In this document: positions 41,091-48,953 of the stretch, in pieces
How the letters are laid out: every line of letters begins with the position of its first letter
Numbering within the stretch: the first letter of the stretch is position 1
DNA from: Nocardioides massiliensis
GTDB lineage: Bacteria > Actinomycetota > Actinomycetes > Propionibacteriales > Nocardioidaceae
Length of the DNA stretch: 64,000 bases
NCBI RefSeq assembly: GCF_030811215.1
Contig: NZ_JAUSQM010000001.1
Coordinates: forward strand, 2,480,001-2,544,000
Reading direction: 5' to 3'
Program-made: the position numbers and the translations under genes
The notes under the pieces: model-generated
What the model was told of the DNA's origin: nothing
The model's input: the letters and a program-made list of their open reading frames with translations, nothing else
Databases searched by the model: none

Positions 41091-42616
41091 GCGAGAACGC
41101 CGCCGTCACCTACAGCGTCGTACCCCTGCTGATGCTGCTGTCGTCGCTCATCCCGGCAGCGGTGATCTTCACGCTGCGCGAGGACCAGGTCCGCCTGCGC
41201 ACCACGTTCAACCTGGCCGGCGCCATCGCCAAGGTCGGGTTCGTCATCGCGCTGATCCCTCCGGTGGTCGACGGTCAGAAGCTGCGCGCCTCCATGCCGT
41301 GGGCACCGGGGCTGGAGATCGTGCTCGTCACCGACGCGTTCGCGCTCTTCTTCGTCGGACTGTCCGCGCTGCTGTGGCTGCTGACGACGATCTATGCCAT
41401 CGGCTACCTCGAGGGTTCACCGAACCGCAGCCGGTTCTTCGGGTTCTTCAGCCTGTGCGTGACGGCCACGACCGGCATCGCCCTGTCGAGCAACCTGCTG
41501 ACGTTCCTGCTGTTCTACGAGCTGTTGACCCTCGTGACCTACCCACTCGTGGCGCATCGCGGCACGAAGGCCGCTCACGACGGCGCCCGCACCTACCTCG
41601 CCTACACCCTCGGCGGCGGCGTCGTGCTCCTGGGCGGGGTGGTCTGGTTGACCGCCCTGGTCGGCCCGGTGGAGTTCACCGCAGGTGGTGTCCAGGAGGT
41701 GGCCGACCTGGCTGCCGAGCGTCCCGCCACCGCGGCGGCCGTGGCCGGGGTGCTGCTCGCCGGACTGGCCGTGAAGGCCGCGATCTTCCCGCTACACGGG
41801 TGGCTCCCCGTCGCGATGGTCGCTCCCGCGCCCGTCAGCGCGCTGCTGCACGCGGTCGCGGTGGTCAAGGCGGGCGCCTTCGGCATCGTCCGCGTGGTCC
41901 ACGACGTCTTCGGGGTGGCGGTCCTCGCCGACCTGGGGGTGCTGTCGGTGCTTGCGGCGTTCGCCGCCTTCACCATCGTCTATGGCTCGCTGCGCGCGCT
42001 GATGCAGGACGACCTGAAGAAGCGGCTGGCCTACTCCACGGTCTCCCAGCTCTCGTACGTCGCCCTCGGGGCCGCGCTGCTGGCACCGATGGCGACCGCC
42101 GGCGCGCTGGTGCACATCGTCCACCAGGGCCTGATGAAGATCACGCTGTTCTTCTGCGCCGGCCTCTTCGCCGAGGTGCTGGGTCTGTCCAAGGTCAGCC
42201 AGCTCGCCGGTGTGGGCCGGCGGATGCCGGTCACCTCGGCCGCCTTCACCGTGGGCGCGCTCGGCATGATCGGCCTGCCGCCGATCGCGGGCTTCGTGTC
42301 CAAATGGCCGCTGGCCCTCGGCGGGCTCGATGCCGGCCACCCGTGGGTGGTGGCGGTGCTGGTGACCAGCACGCTGCTCAACGCGGCGTACTTCCTCCCG
42401 ATCCTCTACACGCTGTGGGTGGCCGACCCGGAGGAGGGGGCGGAGTGGTCGACCGCGCCCCACCGTGAGCGTCCCGGTGCGCTCGAGGCGCCGCTGCCAC
42501 TGTTGGTCCCGGCGGCGTTGACCGCGTGCTTCGCCCTCGCCGTCGGGGTGCTGGCCGGATGGGACTACTCCCCGTGGGCGCTGGCGCAGCTGATCGCGGA
42601 AGGGAGCTACCCGTGA
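41087..42616 (+). CDS. Mrp antiporter NuoL/M/N-like subunit (second of three)
   Basis: A 509-residue proton_antipo_M protein. The transmembrane glutamate is in TFLLFYELLTLVTYPLV and the lysines are in GLAVKAAIFPLHGWLPVAMV and LLHAVAVVKAGAFGIVRVV. KKRLAYSTVSQLSYVALGA and LPPIAGFVSKWPLALGG complete the family pattern. It resembles MrpD and the Mbh/hydrogenase-4 antiporter chains. It starts with GTG, four bases overlapping the previous stop. Confidence 0.9.
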   Translation: MSENAAVTYSVVPLLMLLSSLIPAAVIFTLREDQVRLRTTFNLAGAIAKVGFVIALIPPVVDGQKLRASMPWAPGLEIVLVTDAFALFFVGLSALLWLLTTIYAIGYLEGSPNRSRFFGFFSLCVTATTGIALSSNLLTFLLFYELLTLVTYPLVAHRGTKAAHDGARTYLAYTLGGGVVLLGGVVWLTALVGPVEFTAGGVQEVADLAAERPATAAAVAGVLLAGLAVKAAIFPLHGWLPVAMVAPAPVSALLHAVAVVKAGAFGIVRVVHDVFGVAVLADLGVLSVLAAFAAFTIVYGSLRALMQDDLKKRLAYSTVSQLSYVALGAALLAPMATAGALVHIVHQGLMKITLFFCAGLFAEVLGLSKVSQLAGVGRRMPVTSAAFTVGALGMIGLPPIAGFVSKWPLALGGLDAGHPWVVAVLVTSTLLNAAYFLPILYTLWVADPEEGAEWSTAPHRERPGALEAPLPLLVPAALTACFALAVGVLAGWDYSPWALAQLIAEGSYP

Positions 42617-44397
42617 GCGATCTCGTCGACGCCCTGTGGGTGCTGACCTTCCTGGTGCCGGTGACGGCTGCCCTCGCCATCGCACTCGTCCCGTCGGCCC
42701 GGGCGCCGCTCGCGCGCTGGGCCTGGGTCGCAGTCGTGCCGGCGGCCGCGCTGACGACGCTCGACGACGGGCGCGGGCGGCTGGTCGAGGAGATGCTCCT
42801 CGGCACCAGCGTCGAGCTCGACCAGGTCGGGCGGCCTCTGCTCGCGCTGGCTGTCGTGCTCTACGGCCTGGCCCTCGCGTTCGTGCCGAGGTCACCGATC
42901 GAGCGCCAACCCACGCTCAGCGCCTGGCTCTTGATCTGCTTCGCCGCCAACGCCGGTGTGTTCGCGGCCGCGGACGTCGTCACCTTCTATCTCTGCTTCA
43001 CCGTCATGAGCTTCGTCGGGTACGCGCTGGTGGTCCACGACCGGACCTCCGACGCACGACGGGCAGGGCGGATCTACCTGGTCCTGGCGGTGCTGGGCGA
43101 GGGAGCCGTCCTCGCGGCGGTGCTGCTGGTGGCCCACGCCGGCGCGGTGCGGCTGGCGGAGGTGCCGGCCGCCGTCGCCTCGTCGCCGTACGCGGGCTGG
43201 ATCATCGTGCTGGTCCTCGTCGGCTTCGGGGTCAAGGCCGGCACGGTGCCGCTGCACGTGTGGCTGCCGCTGGCGCACCCGGCCGCGCCGACGCCGGCGA
43301 GCGCGGTGCTCTCCGGGGTGATGGTCAAGGCCGGCTTGGTGGGGTGGGTGCGGTTCCTGCCGTTGGGCGAGGCGGGTGAGGGCGTCGCCGACCACGCCAT
43401 CTGGGGCACCGCGTTCCTCGCTGTCGCCCTGCTCGGAGGGTTCGTGGCCGTGCCGCTGGGACTGCTGCAGGACAACCCGAAGGTCGTGCTCGCCTACAGC
43501 ACCATCAGCCAGATGGGCTTCCTCGCGGCCGTTGTCGGAGCAGCCCTGGCCGTGCCGGAGCTGGCTGAGGCCTGCATCCTGGCGGCCGTCGTCTATGCCG
43601 TGCACCACGGCATCGCCAAGGGCGCGCTCTTCCTCGGCGTCCAGGCATGGGACACCGAACGCCTGCCGCGACCGCTCGTGACCGGCGTGCTCGTGGTCGC
43701 CGGCCTCGCCGTGGCCGGGGCGCCGTTCACCAGCGGGTACGTCGCGAAGTACGGCGCCAAGGAGGCGGTGGCGCAGACGACGCTCCCCGTCGGGGGCGGG
43801 GTCCTGCTGGCCGACGTCCTGCCGTGGATCGGCCTGGGCTCGACGCTGCTGCTCGCCCGTTTCGGCGTCGTGATGTGGCGCCGTGAGCGTCGCCAGGACC
43901 GTACGCCGGTGGGCCGCGATGCCGGCTGGGCGCTGCTGACCGTCGTCGCGGCGATCGGCGTGATGGCGCTGGCGCGCAGTCACGCGCCGCTGCAGAGCGT
44001 GCCGGGCTGGCTGGACGCGTCGGCGCTCTGGAGCCAGGCGTGGCCCGTGCTGTTGGGACTCGTGCTCGCCGCGGCCGCGGCCGCGATCGCCACGCGGCGC
44101 GAGCTGGACCGCTCCCGGGTGGCCCATCCGCGCGGTGACCTCGTGCCACCGGGCGATGTGGTGGAGATCGGGGAGCGAGCGGTGCGGGCCGTCGGACGTG
44201 CGCTCGCACGGGCGGTGCGCCGACTCGAGCAGATCGGTGCGCGGGGGCGCGAGGGTCTCCGAGCGACCCCGTCACCGCTCCCGCTCGTGGCGTCGGTCCA
44301 GGCCCGCATCGGCACCTGGGCCGGCTCGGGGGTCGTGCTGCTCGTGGCCGTGGCCGCGGCCCTGGTGTGGGTGGCGGCGACGGGAAGGGTGGGCTGA
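42613..44397 (+). CDS. Mrp antiporter NuoL-like subunit (third of three), lacking the TM5 glutamate
   Basis: A 594-residue proton_antipo_M protein with a roughly 90-residue C-terminal extension. The lysines are kept (GFGVKAGTVPLHVWLPLAHP, GVMVKAGLVGWVRF) as is NPKVVLAYSTISQMGFLAAV, but the helix that normally carries the glutamate reads TFYLCFTVMSFVGYALV; compared with TFLLFYELLTLVTYPLV in the neighbour, the glutamate is replaced by Thr130. This suggests altered or lost proton transfer in this chain. The C-terminal part has a basic cytosolic segment (AVRAVGRALARAVRRLEQIG) and a final helix. It starts with GTG overlapping the previous stop. Confidence 0.88.
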   Translation: MSDLVDALWVLTFLVPVTAALAIALVPSARAPLARWAWVAVVPAAALTTLDDGRGRLVEEMLLGTSVELDQVGRPLLALAVVLYGLALAFVPRSPIERQPTLSAWLLICFAANAGVFAAADVVTFYLCFTVMSFVGYALVVHDRTSDARRAGRIYLVLAVLGEGAVLAAVLLVAHAGAVRLAEVPAAVASSPYAGWIIVLVLVGFGVKAGTVPLHVWLPLAHPAAPTPASAVLSGVMVKAGLVGWVRFLPLGEAGEGVADHAIWGTAFLAVALLGGFVAVPLGLLQDNPKVVLAYSTISQMGFLAAVVGAALAVPELAEACILAAVVYAVHHGIAKGALFLGVQAWDTERLPRPLVTGVLVVAGLAVAGAPFTSGYVAKYGAKEAVAQTTLPVGGGVLLADVLPWIGLGSTLLLARFGVVMWRRERRQDRTPVGRDAGWALLTVVAAIGVMALARSHAPLQSVPGWLDASALWSQAWPVLLGLVLAAAAAAIATRRELDRSRVAHPRGDLVPPGDVVEIGERAVRAVGRALARAVRRLEQIGARGREGLRATPSPLPLVASVQARIGTWAGSGVVLLVAVAAALVWVAATGRVG

Positions 44398-44897
44398 TGG
44401 CAGCGGTCAGCGGCGTCGTGGGGGCGGTGCTGGTGCGGCTCGTCCTGGGCGCACTGGTCTGGTGGGGCCTGGTCGAGGGCGACGGCGGCATGGTGGCGTA
44501 CGGCGCGGTCATCGTGCCGGTGGGAGTGGCACTCAGTCTCTGGGTGACCGGCGTCCGGACCTCGGACCGCCGACGTCGGGGACCGCGCCCGGGCGCGCTG
44601 CTCGGCCTGCTCGGCTGGCTGGTTGCCCGCGCGGCGGTCGGTGGGGTCGATGTGGCGCGGCGCGCGGTGACCGTGCCTGCGGTCGACGTCGAGCCCGTGT
44701 GGGAGACCTACGAGACCGCGCTGGAGTCACCGGGCGCCCGCGTCGTACTGGCGCTGGTGATGAACCTGCTGCCGGGGACCCTGTCCGCCCGCATCGACGG
44801 ACCGCGCATCGCCGTACACGTCATCAGCCGCGACCTCGAGGTCGGATCCACGCTGCGCGACCTCGAGGACCGGTTGCGGCGGGCCGGCGCGCACTGA
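44397..44897 (+). CDS. mrpE: Mrp cation/proton antiporter subunit E
   Basis: A 166-residue MnhE protein. Two N-terminal helices (to about residue 50) precede a soluble domain with VVLALVMNLLPGTLSARID and IAVHVISRDLEV, which correspond to the conserved NSITLTPGTLxxxxxxxxxxVH block of MnhE. The ATG overlaps the preceding stop by one base. Last gene of the operon, 15 bp from the converging GNAT gene. Confidence 0.9.
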   Translation: MAAVSGVVGAVLVRLVLGALVWWGLVEGDGGMVAYGAVIVPVGVALSLWVTGVRTSDRRRRGPRPGALLGLLGWLVARAAVGGVDVARRAVTVPAVDVEPVWETYETALESPGARVVLALVMNLLPGTLSARIDGPRIAVHVISRDLEVGSTLRDLEDRLRRAGAH

Positions 44898-44912
44898 CCG
44901 CACACGTGTGGC

Positions 44913-45449
44913 TCAGGGCAGGTTGGTGAGCATCTTCTGGTACCACACCACGTCGATCCACCGGTCGAACTTGCGGCCGACCTCGCGCAGCATGCCGACC
45001 TTCTCGAACCCGACGCTCTCGTGCAGCCGCTGGCTCGCCGGGTTGGGCAGCGCGACCAGCGCGACGGCGGTGTGGACCCCGGACACGGCCATGGTCTCCA
45101 GCAGCGCCGGGTAGAGCAGCCGGCCGACGCCCCGACCCCGCACCGACGGGTCGAGGTAGAGCGAGGTCTCCCGGGTCAGCTCGTAGGCCGGACGCGGCCG
45201 GTAGGACCAGGAGTAGGCGTAGCCGACGACGTTGGTGTCGGTGTGGTCGACCGCCACCAGCAGGTGGTCACCGGGGTGCTGGCCCTCGAGCCGGGCGCGC
45301 CAGTGGTCGAGGTCGGGAGGCTCGAGGTCGAAGGTGACCGTGCTGGTCTCGACCTCGTGGTTGTAGATGGCCGCGATCTGGGGCAGGTCCCGCTCGGTCG
45401 CTGCGCGCGTCTGGAAGTCCTCTGCCGGGTTCCGCGCCATGAGCGCCAT
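44913..45449 (-). CDS. GNAT N-acetyltransferase, phosphinothricin-acetyltransferase-like
   Basis: A 178-residue GNAT protein. RAATERDLPQIAAIYNHEVE followed by TSTVTFDLEPPDLDHWRARL resembles the PAT/MddA subfamily, which acetylates phosphinothricin, methionine sulfoximine or similar amino acids. The acetyl-CoA site is LDPSVRGRGVGRLLYPALLE (Q/RxxGxG/A motif). The frame is open further upstream, but the ATG at 45449 (or 45440) is where homology begins; upstream sequence overlaps the divergent DUF3046 promoter. The substrate is inferred at subfamily level only. Confidence 0.85.
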   Translation of the reverse strand: MALMARNPAEDFQTRAATERDLPQIAAIYNHEVETSTVTFDLEPPDLDHWRARLEGQHPGDHLLVAVDHTDTNVVGYAYSWSYRPRPAYELTRETSLYLDPSVRGRGVGRLLYPALLETMAVSGVHTAVALVALPNPASQRLHESVGFEKVGMLREVGRKFDRWIDVVWYQKMLTNLP

Positions 45450-45509
45450 CTTCTCGCACGCCGGCCTGGGGTCGGGCGGCCGCCCACGGACTGACAACAG
45501 GGTGGGTCC

Positions 45510-45515
45510 TAATCT
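45510..45515 (+). promoter_or_regulatory. -10 element for the DUF3046 gene (leaderless start predicted)
   Basis: TAATCT lies exactly six bases before the ATG at 45522. No ribosome-binding site is present between them. Confidence 0.45.
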
Positions 45516-45521
45516 CGTCCC

Positions 45522-45713
45522 ATGCGCTACACGGAGTTCTGGAGCCGGCTGGAGGACGTCCTCGGCATCCGTGCCCGATCCTGGGCCCAGGACCACGTCC
45601 TCACCGCGCTCGAGGGACGCACCGTGCAGGGCGCGCTCGACGAGGGCGAGGACCCCCAGCGCGTCTGGCGGGCCGTGCACGCCGAGCTCGAGCTGCCCGA
45701 GCGCGACCGGTGA
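45522..45713 (+). CDS. DUF3046 protein
   Basis: A 63-residue protein, MRYTEFWSRLEDVLGIRARS, continuing with WAQDHVLTALEGRTVQGALD and EDPQRVWRAVHAEL. This is the complete DUF3046 domain, a small actinobacterial protein of unknown function that is commonly encoded next to recA. It is likely all-helical and cytosolic. The stop overlaps the start of the MFS gene by four bases. Confidence 0.9.
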   Translation: MRYTEFWSRLEDVLGIRARSWAQDHVLTALEGRTVQGALDEGEDPQRVWRAVHAELELPERDR

Positions 45714-47095
45714 GCGCGCCGCGGCAGCAGCAGGCGCAACACCAGATGCAGCACCGGGTCCAGCGGCGCACCCTCGCCACCCTCGTCGGGGGACAGGCGT
45801 TCGGCGGGGTCGGCATCACGATCGGGGTCGCGACCGCCGCGCTGCTGGCCGAGGAGGTGTCGGGCTCACCCGAGCTCGCCGGGCTGGTGCAGACCGCCCA
45901 GGTGCTCGGCGCGGCCCTGGCGGCGTACGTCCTCGCCCGGGTGATGGGGCGGTCCGGTCGCCGGCCGGGACTGGCCCTGGGGTACGTCGTCGGCACCCTC
46001 GGCGCCGCGCTGTGCGTCGTCGCGGGTGTGGTGTCGTCGTACCCCCTGCTGATCGCGGCGGCCGTCCTGCTCGGTGCGACCACGGCGGCCAACAGCCAGT
46101 CGCGGTACGCCGCCACCGACCTCGCGACCGCCGACCAGCGCGCCCGGCACCTGTCGATCGTGGTCTGGGCGACGACCATCGGGGCGGTCGCCGGACCGAA
46201 CCTCGCCGGCCCCGCGGGCGACCTGGCGGCGGCCTGGGACATCCCCGAGCTGACCGGACCGTTCGTGCTGGGTGCCGTCGGGATGGCGGTGGCGGCACTG
46301 GTGATCCTCGTCGGTCTGCGACCCGACCCGCTGCTGCTGGCGCGCGACCTGGCACGGGGCGGCTCTGCCGCTGCGCCGGCGCCGGCGGTCGTCCCGCCGG
46401 CGTCCGACATCGTGGAGCCGGAGCGCGAGGCGGCCCTGCCGGACGCCACCGCGACGGTCGGCCCGACGGCCGAGGTCGGCGAGCTGGCGCGGCGCCCACG
46501 GCGGGCGCGGGGGATGGCCGCGCTGCGCGAGCGGCCCGCGGTGGCGGCGGCCGTCGCCGGGATGGCGCTGGCGCACGCGACGATGGTCGCGGTGATGATC
46601 ATGACGCCGCTGCACATGGATCACGGCGGCGCCGGACTGGAGGTCATCGGTCTGGTCATCAGCATCCACGTGCTGGGGATGTATGCCCTGTCGCCGCTGG
46701 TCGGGTGGGCCGTCGACCGGCTCGGCGCGCCGCTCGTGCTCGCTGGGGGAGCAGTCGTGCTCCTCGTCTCGCTCGTGCTGGCGGGGCTCTCGGCCCAGGG
46801 CGCCTCGGTCCAGATCACCCTCGGTCTGCTGCTTCTCGGGGTCGGCTGGTCCTGCGCGACGGTCGCGGCCTCGACGCTGCTGACGGCCGAGACACCGCTC
46901 GAGGTCCGCACCGAGGTGCAGGGGATCGCGGACCTCGTCATGGGCCTGACCGCCGCGGCCGCCGGAGCACTGGCCGGCGTGATCGTGGGCAGCTTCGGCT
47001 TCGGGTTGCTCAACGTGTTCGGCGCGGTCCTGGCCGCCGGCGTCGCGGTGGCGGCGGCCGTCGCGGCGCGCCACACGACACGCCGCCCCGTGTGA
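45710..47095 (+). CDS. MFS-family transporter
   Basis: A 461-residue major facilitator with twelve predicted helices. Signs are the first helix with GGQAFGGVGITIGVATAALL, the loop-2/3-type motif in RVMGRSGRRPGLALGYVVG, and a long charged cytosolic loop between helices 6 and 7 (about residues 205-275, EPEREAALPDATATVG). After it come GMALAHATMVAVMIMTPLHM and the second six-helix bundle. Substrate unknown; drug or metabolite efflux is common for this type. GTG start overlapping the DUF3046 stop. Its stop lies just before the recA LexA box. Confidence 0.85.
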   Translation: MSAPRQQQAQHQMQHRVQRRTLATLVGGQAFGGVGITIGVATAALLAEEVSGSPELAGLVQTAQVLGAALAAYVLARVMGRSGRRPGLALGYVVGTLGAALCVVAGVVSSYPLLIAAAVLLGATTAANSQSRYAATDLATADQRARHLSIVVWATTIGAVAGPNLAGPAGDLAAAWDIPELTGPFVLGAVGMAVAALVILVGLRPDPLLLARDLARGGSAAAPAPAVVPPASDIVEPEREAALPDATATVGPTAEVGELARRPRRARGMAALRERPAVAAAVAGMALAHATMVAVMIMTPLHMDHGGAGLEVIGLVISIHVLGMYALSPLVGWAVDRLGAPLVLAGGAVVLLVSLVLAGLSAQGASVQITLGLLLLGVGWSCATVAASTLLTAETPLEVRTEVQGIADLVMGLTAAAAGALAGVIVGSFGFGLLNVFGAVLAAGVAVAAAVAARHTTRRPV

Positions 47096-47100
47096 TCGCA

Positions 47101-47124
47101 TCGAACACCTGTTCGGGCTAGGCT
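47101..47124 (+). promoter_or_regulatory. recA: LexA-regulated promoter of recA
   Basis: TCGAACACCTGTTCGG (47101-47116) matches the actinobacterial SOS box TCGAAC-N4-GTTCGA except for the final base. It overlaps the upstream part of a promoter with -10 TAGGCT at 47119-47124. LexA binding here would repress recA until DNA damage. Confidence 0.85.
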
Positions 47125-47183
47125 CGGTGCACAGCCCACGTCGGCGGTCCTCGCATCCACGGGGTCACCCGCTGCGACCGGCA

Positions 47184-47206
47184 GTGTCGGTGCCCCCACC
47201 TAGGGT
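47184..47206 (+). promoter_or_regulatory. recA: PafBC/RecA-NDp-type promoter of recA
   Basis: GTGTCGGTG (47184-47192), eight bases, then TAGGGT (47201-47206). This fits the published LexA-independent damage promoter TTGTCRGTG-N8-TANNNT with a single mismatch at the first base and exact spacing. It lies 76 bp before the recA ATG. Confidence 0.75.
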
Positions 47207-47281
47207 CGCCACCGCACCTGAAGAGCACCCGCTCACCACTGATTCACACTGACCGCAGACGGCGAAGAGGACGGAAGCACC

Positions 47282-48322
47282 ATGGCTGCAGGAGACCGCG
47301 AGAAGGCCCTCGAGGCCGCACTGGCCAACATCGACAAGCAGTACGGCAAGGGCTCGGTCATGCGGCTGGGCGACGACACCCGCCCGCCGCTGGAGGTCAT
47401 CCCGACCGGCGCGATCGCGCTCGACGTCGCGCTCGGCATCGGTGGCCTGCCGCGCGGTCGCGTGGTGGAGATCTACGGCCCGGAGTCCTCCGGCAAGACG
47501 ACCGTCGCCCTCCACGCCGTCGCCAGCGCCCAGGCGGCCGGCGGCATCGTCGCCTTCATCGACGCCGAGCACGCCCTCGACCCGGAGTACGCCAAGAACC
47601 TCGGCGTCGACACCGACGCGCTGCTGGTCTCCCAGCCCGACTCCGGTGAGCAGGCCCTCGAGATCGCCGACATGCTGATCCGCTCCGGCGCGCTCGACCT
47701 GATCGTCATCGACTCCGTGGCCGCGCTCGTGCCGCGCGCCGAGATCGAGGGCGAGATGGGCGACAGCCACGTCGGTCTGCAGGCCCGGCTGATGAGCCAG
47801 GCGCTGCGCAAGATGACCGGTGCGCTCAACAACTCCGGCACGACCGCGATCTTCATCAACCAGCTGCGCGAGAAGATCGGCGTCATGTTCGGCTCGCCCG
47901 AGACCACCACCGGTGGCCGCGCGCTGAAGTTCTACTCCTCGGTGCGCCTCGATGTGCGGCGCATCGAGACACTCAAGGACGGCACCGACATGGTCGGCAA
48001 CCGCACCCGCGTCAAGGTCGTGAAGAACAAGGTCGCTCCGCCGTTCAAGCAGGCCGAGTTCGACATCATGTATGGCAAGGGCATCAGCCGTGAGGGCGGC
48101 CTGATCGACGTCGGCGTCGAGGCGGGCCTGGTCCGCAAGGCCGGCGCTTGGTACACCTACGAGGGCGACCAGCTCGGTCAGGGCAAGGAGAACGCGCGCA
48201 ACTTCCTGCGCGACAACCCCGACCTGGCCAACGAGCTCGAGAAGAAGATCCTCGAGAAGCTCGGCGTCACCCCGCAGGTCGACGTCGAGGCCGCCGAGGA
48301 GCCGACGGGCATCGACTTCTGA
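47282..48322 (+). CDS. recA: Recombinase RecA
   Basis: A 346-residue RecA. Walker A is GPESSGKT (residues 66-73); Walker B is [14 protein letters not shown]; the L2-type DNA-binding loop region is [21 protein letters not shown]. The C-terminal acidic tail ([13 protein letters not shown]) is normal. RecA forms nucleoprotein filaments for recombination and drives LexA autocleavage in the SOS response. No intein is present. Two damage-type promoters lie upstream and recX follows after 26 bp. Confidence 0.99.
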   Translation: MAAGDREKALEAALANIDKQYGKGSVMRLGDDTRPPLEVIPTGAIALDVALGIGGLPRGRVVEIYGPESSGKTTVALHAVASAQAAGGIVAFIDAEHALDPEYAKNLGVDTDALLVSQPDSGEQALEIADMLIRSGALDLIVIDSVAALVPRAEIEGEMGDSHVGLQARLMSQALRKMTGALNNSGTTAIFINQLREKIGVMFGSPETTTGGRALKFYSSVRLDVRRIETLKDGTDMVGNRTRVKVVKNKVAPPFKQAEFDIMYGKGISREGGLIDVGVEAGLVRKAGAWYTYEGDQLGQGKENARNFLRDNPDLANELEKKILEKLGVTPQVDVEAAEEPTGIDF

Positions 48323-48348
48323 GTCGGTCCCCGCGCAGCGACCGGTCC

Positions 48349-48900
48349 ATGCAGCCCGACCAGCAGCCGCCGCCCGACCCGGAGTCGGAGGTCCCCGAGG
48401 CCGACCCGGAGTCGGTCGCGCGCACCATCTTGTTGGACGCGCTGACCGGCCGGGCCCGCTCGCGCTCCGAGCTCGCCGATCTCCTCGCGCGCAAGAACGT
48501 GCCGACGGAGATCGGGGAGCGGCTGCTCGACCGGTTCACCGAGGTGGGTCTGGTCGACGACGCGCAGTTCGCCCATGCGTGGGTCCAGGGCCGCCAGCAG
48601 GCCAAGGGCCTGGCCCGCCGCGCGCTGGCCCAGGAGCTGCGGCGCAAGGGCGTCGACGACGAGGTCGCTCGCGAGGCGCTCGACACCCTCGAGCCCGACG
48701 AGGAGGAGGCCGCCGCGCGGCGACTGGTGCAGCGCAAGCTGCGATCCCTGCGCGGGGTCGACGACCAGGCAGCGATCCGCCGGCTGGCAGGGATGCTCGC
48801 CCGCCGCGGTTACCCGTCATCCCTGACGTTCCGCGTCGTGCGCGAGGAGCTCGCAGCCGCCGGGCGCGACAGCGAGGGCCTCGACGAGCCCACCCTCTAG
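48349..48900 (+). CDS. recX: RecA regulatory protein RecX
   Basis: A 183-residue RecX with an acidic Pro-rich N-terminal tail (MQPDQQPPPDPESEVPEADP) and three three-helix repeats: LARKNVPTEIGERLLDRFTE, then GLVDDAQFAHAWVQGRQQ (the diagnostic block), and the later AAARRLVQRKLRSLRG and RRGYPSSLTFRVVREELA. RecX caps or destabilises RecA filaments. The start is chosen at ATG 48349; an earlier start would extend into recA. Cotranscription with recA is expected. Confidence 0.92.
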   Translation: MQPDQQPPPDPESEVPEADPESVARTILLDALTGRARSRSELADLLARKNVPTEIGERLLDRFTEVGLVDDAQFAHAWVQGRQQAKGLARRALAQELRRKGVDDEVAREALDTLEPDEEEAAARRLVQRKLRSLRGVDDQAAIRRLAGMLARRGYPSSLTFRVVREELAAAGRDSEGLDEPTL

Positions 48901-48953
48901 GCTGGGCGTCGGCCAGCCGGCCGCACCGCCGCGTCGTGAGAGGGAGGTCGCCC

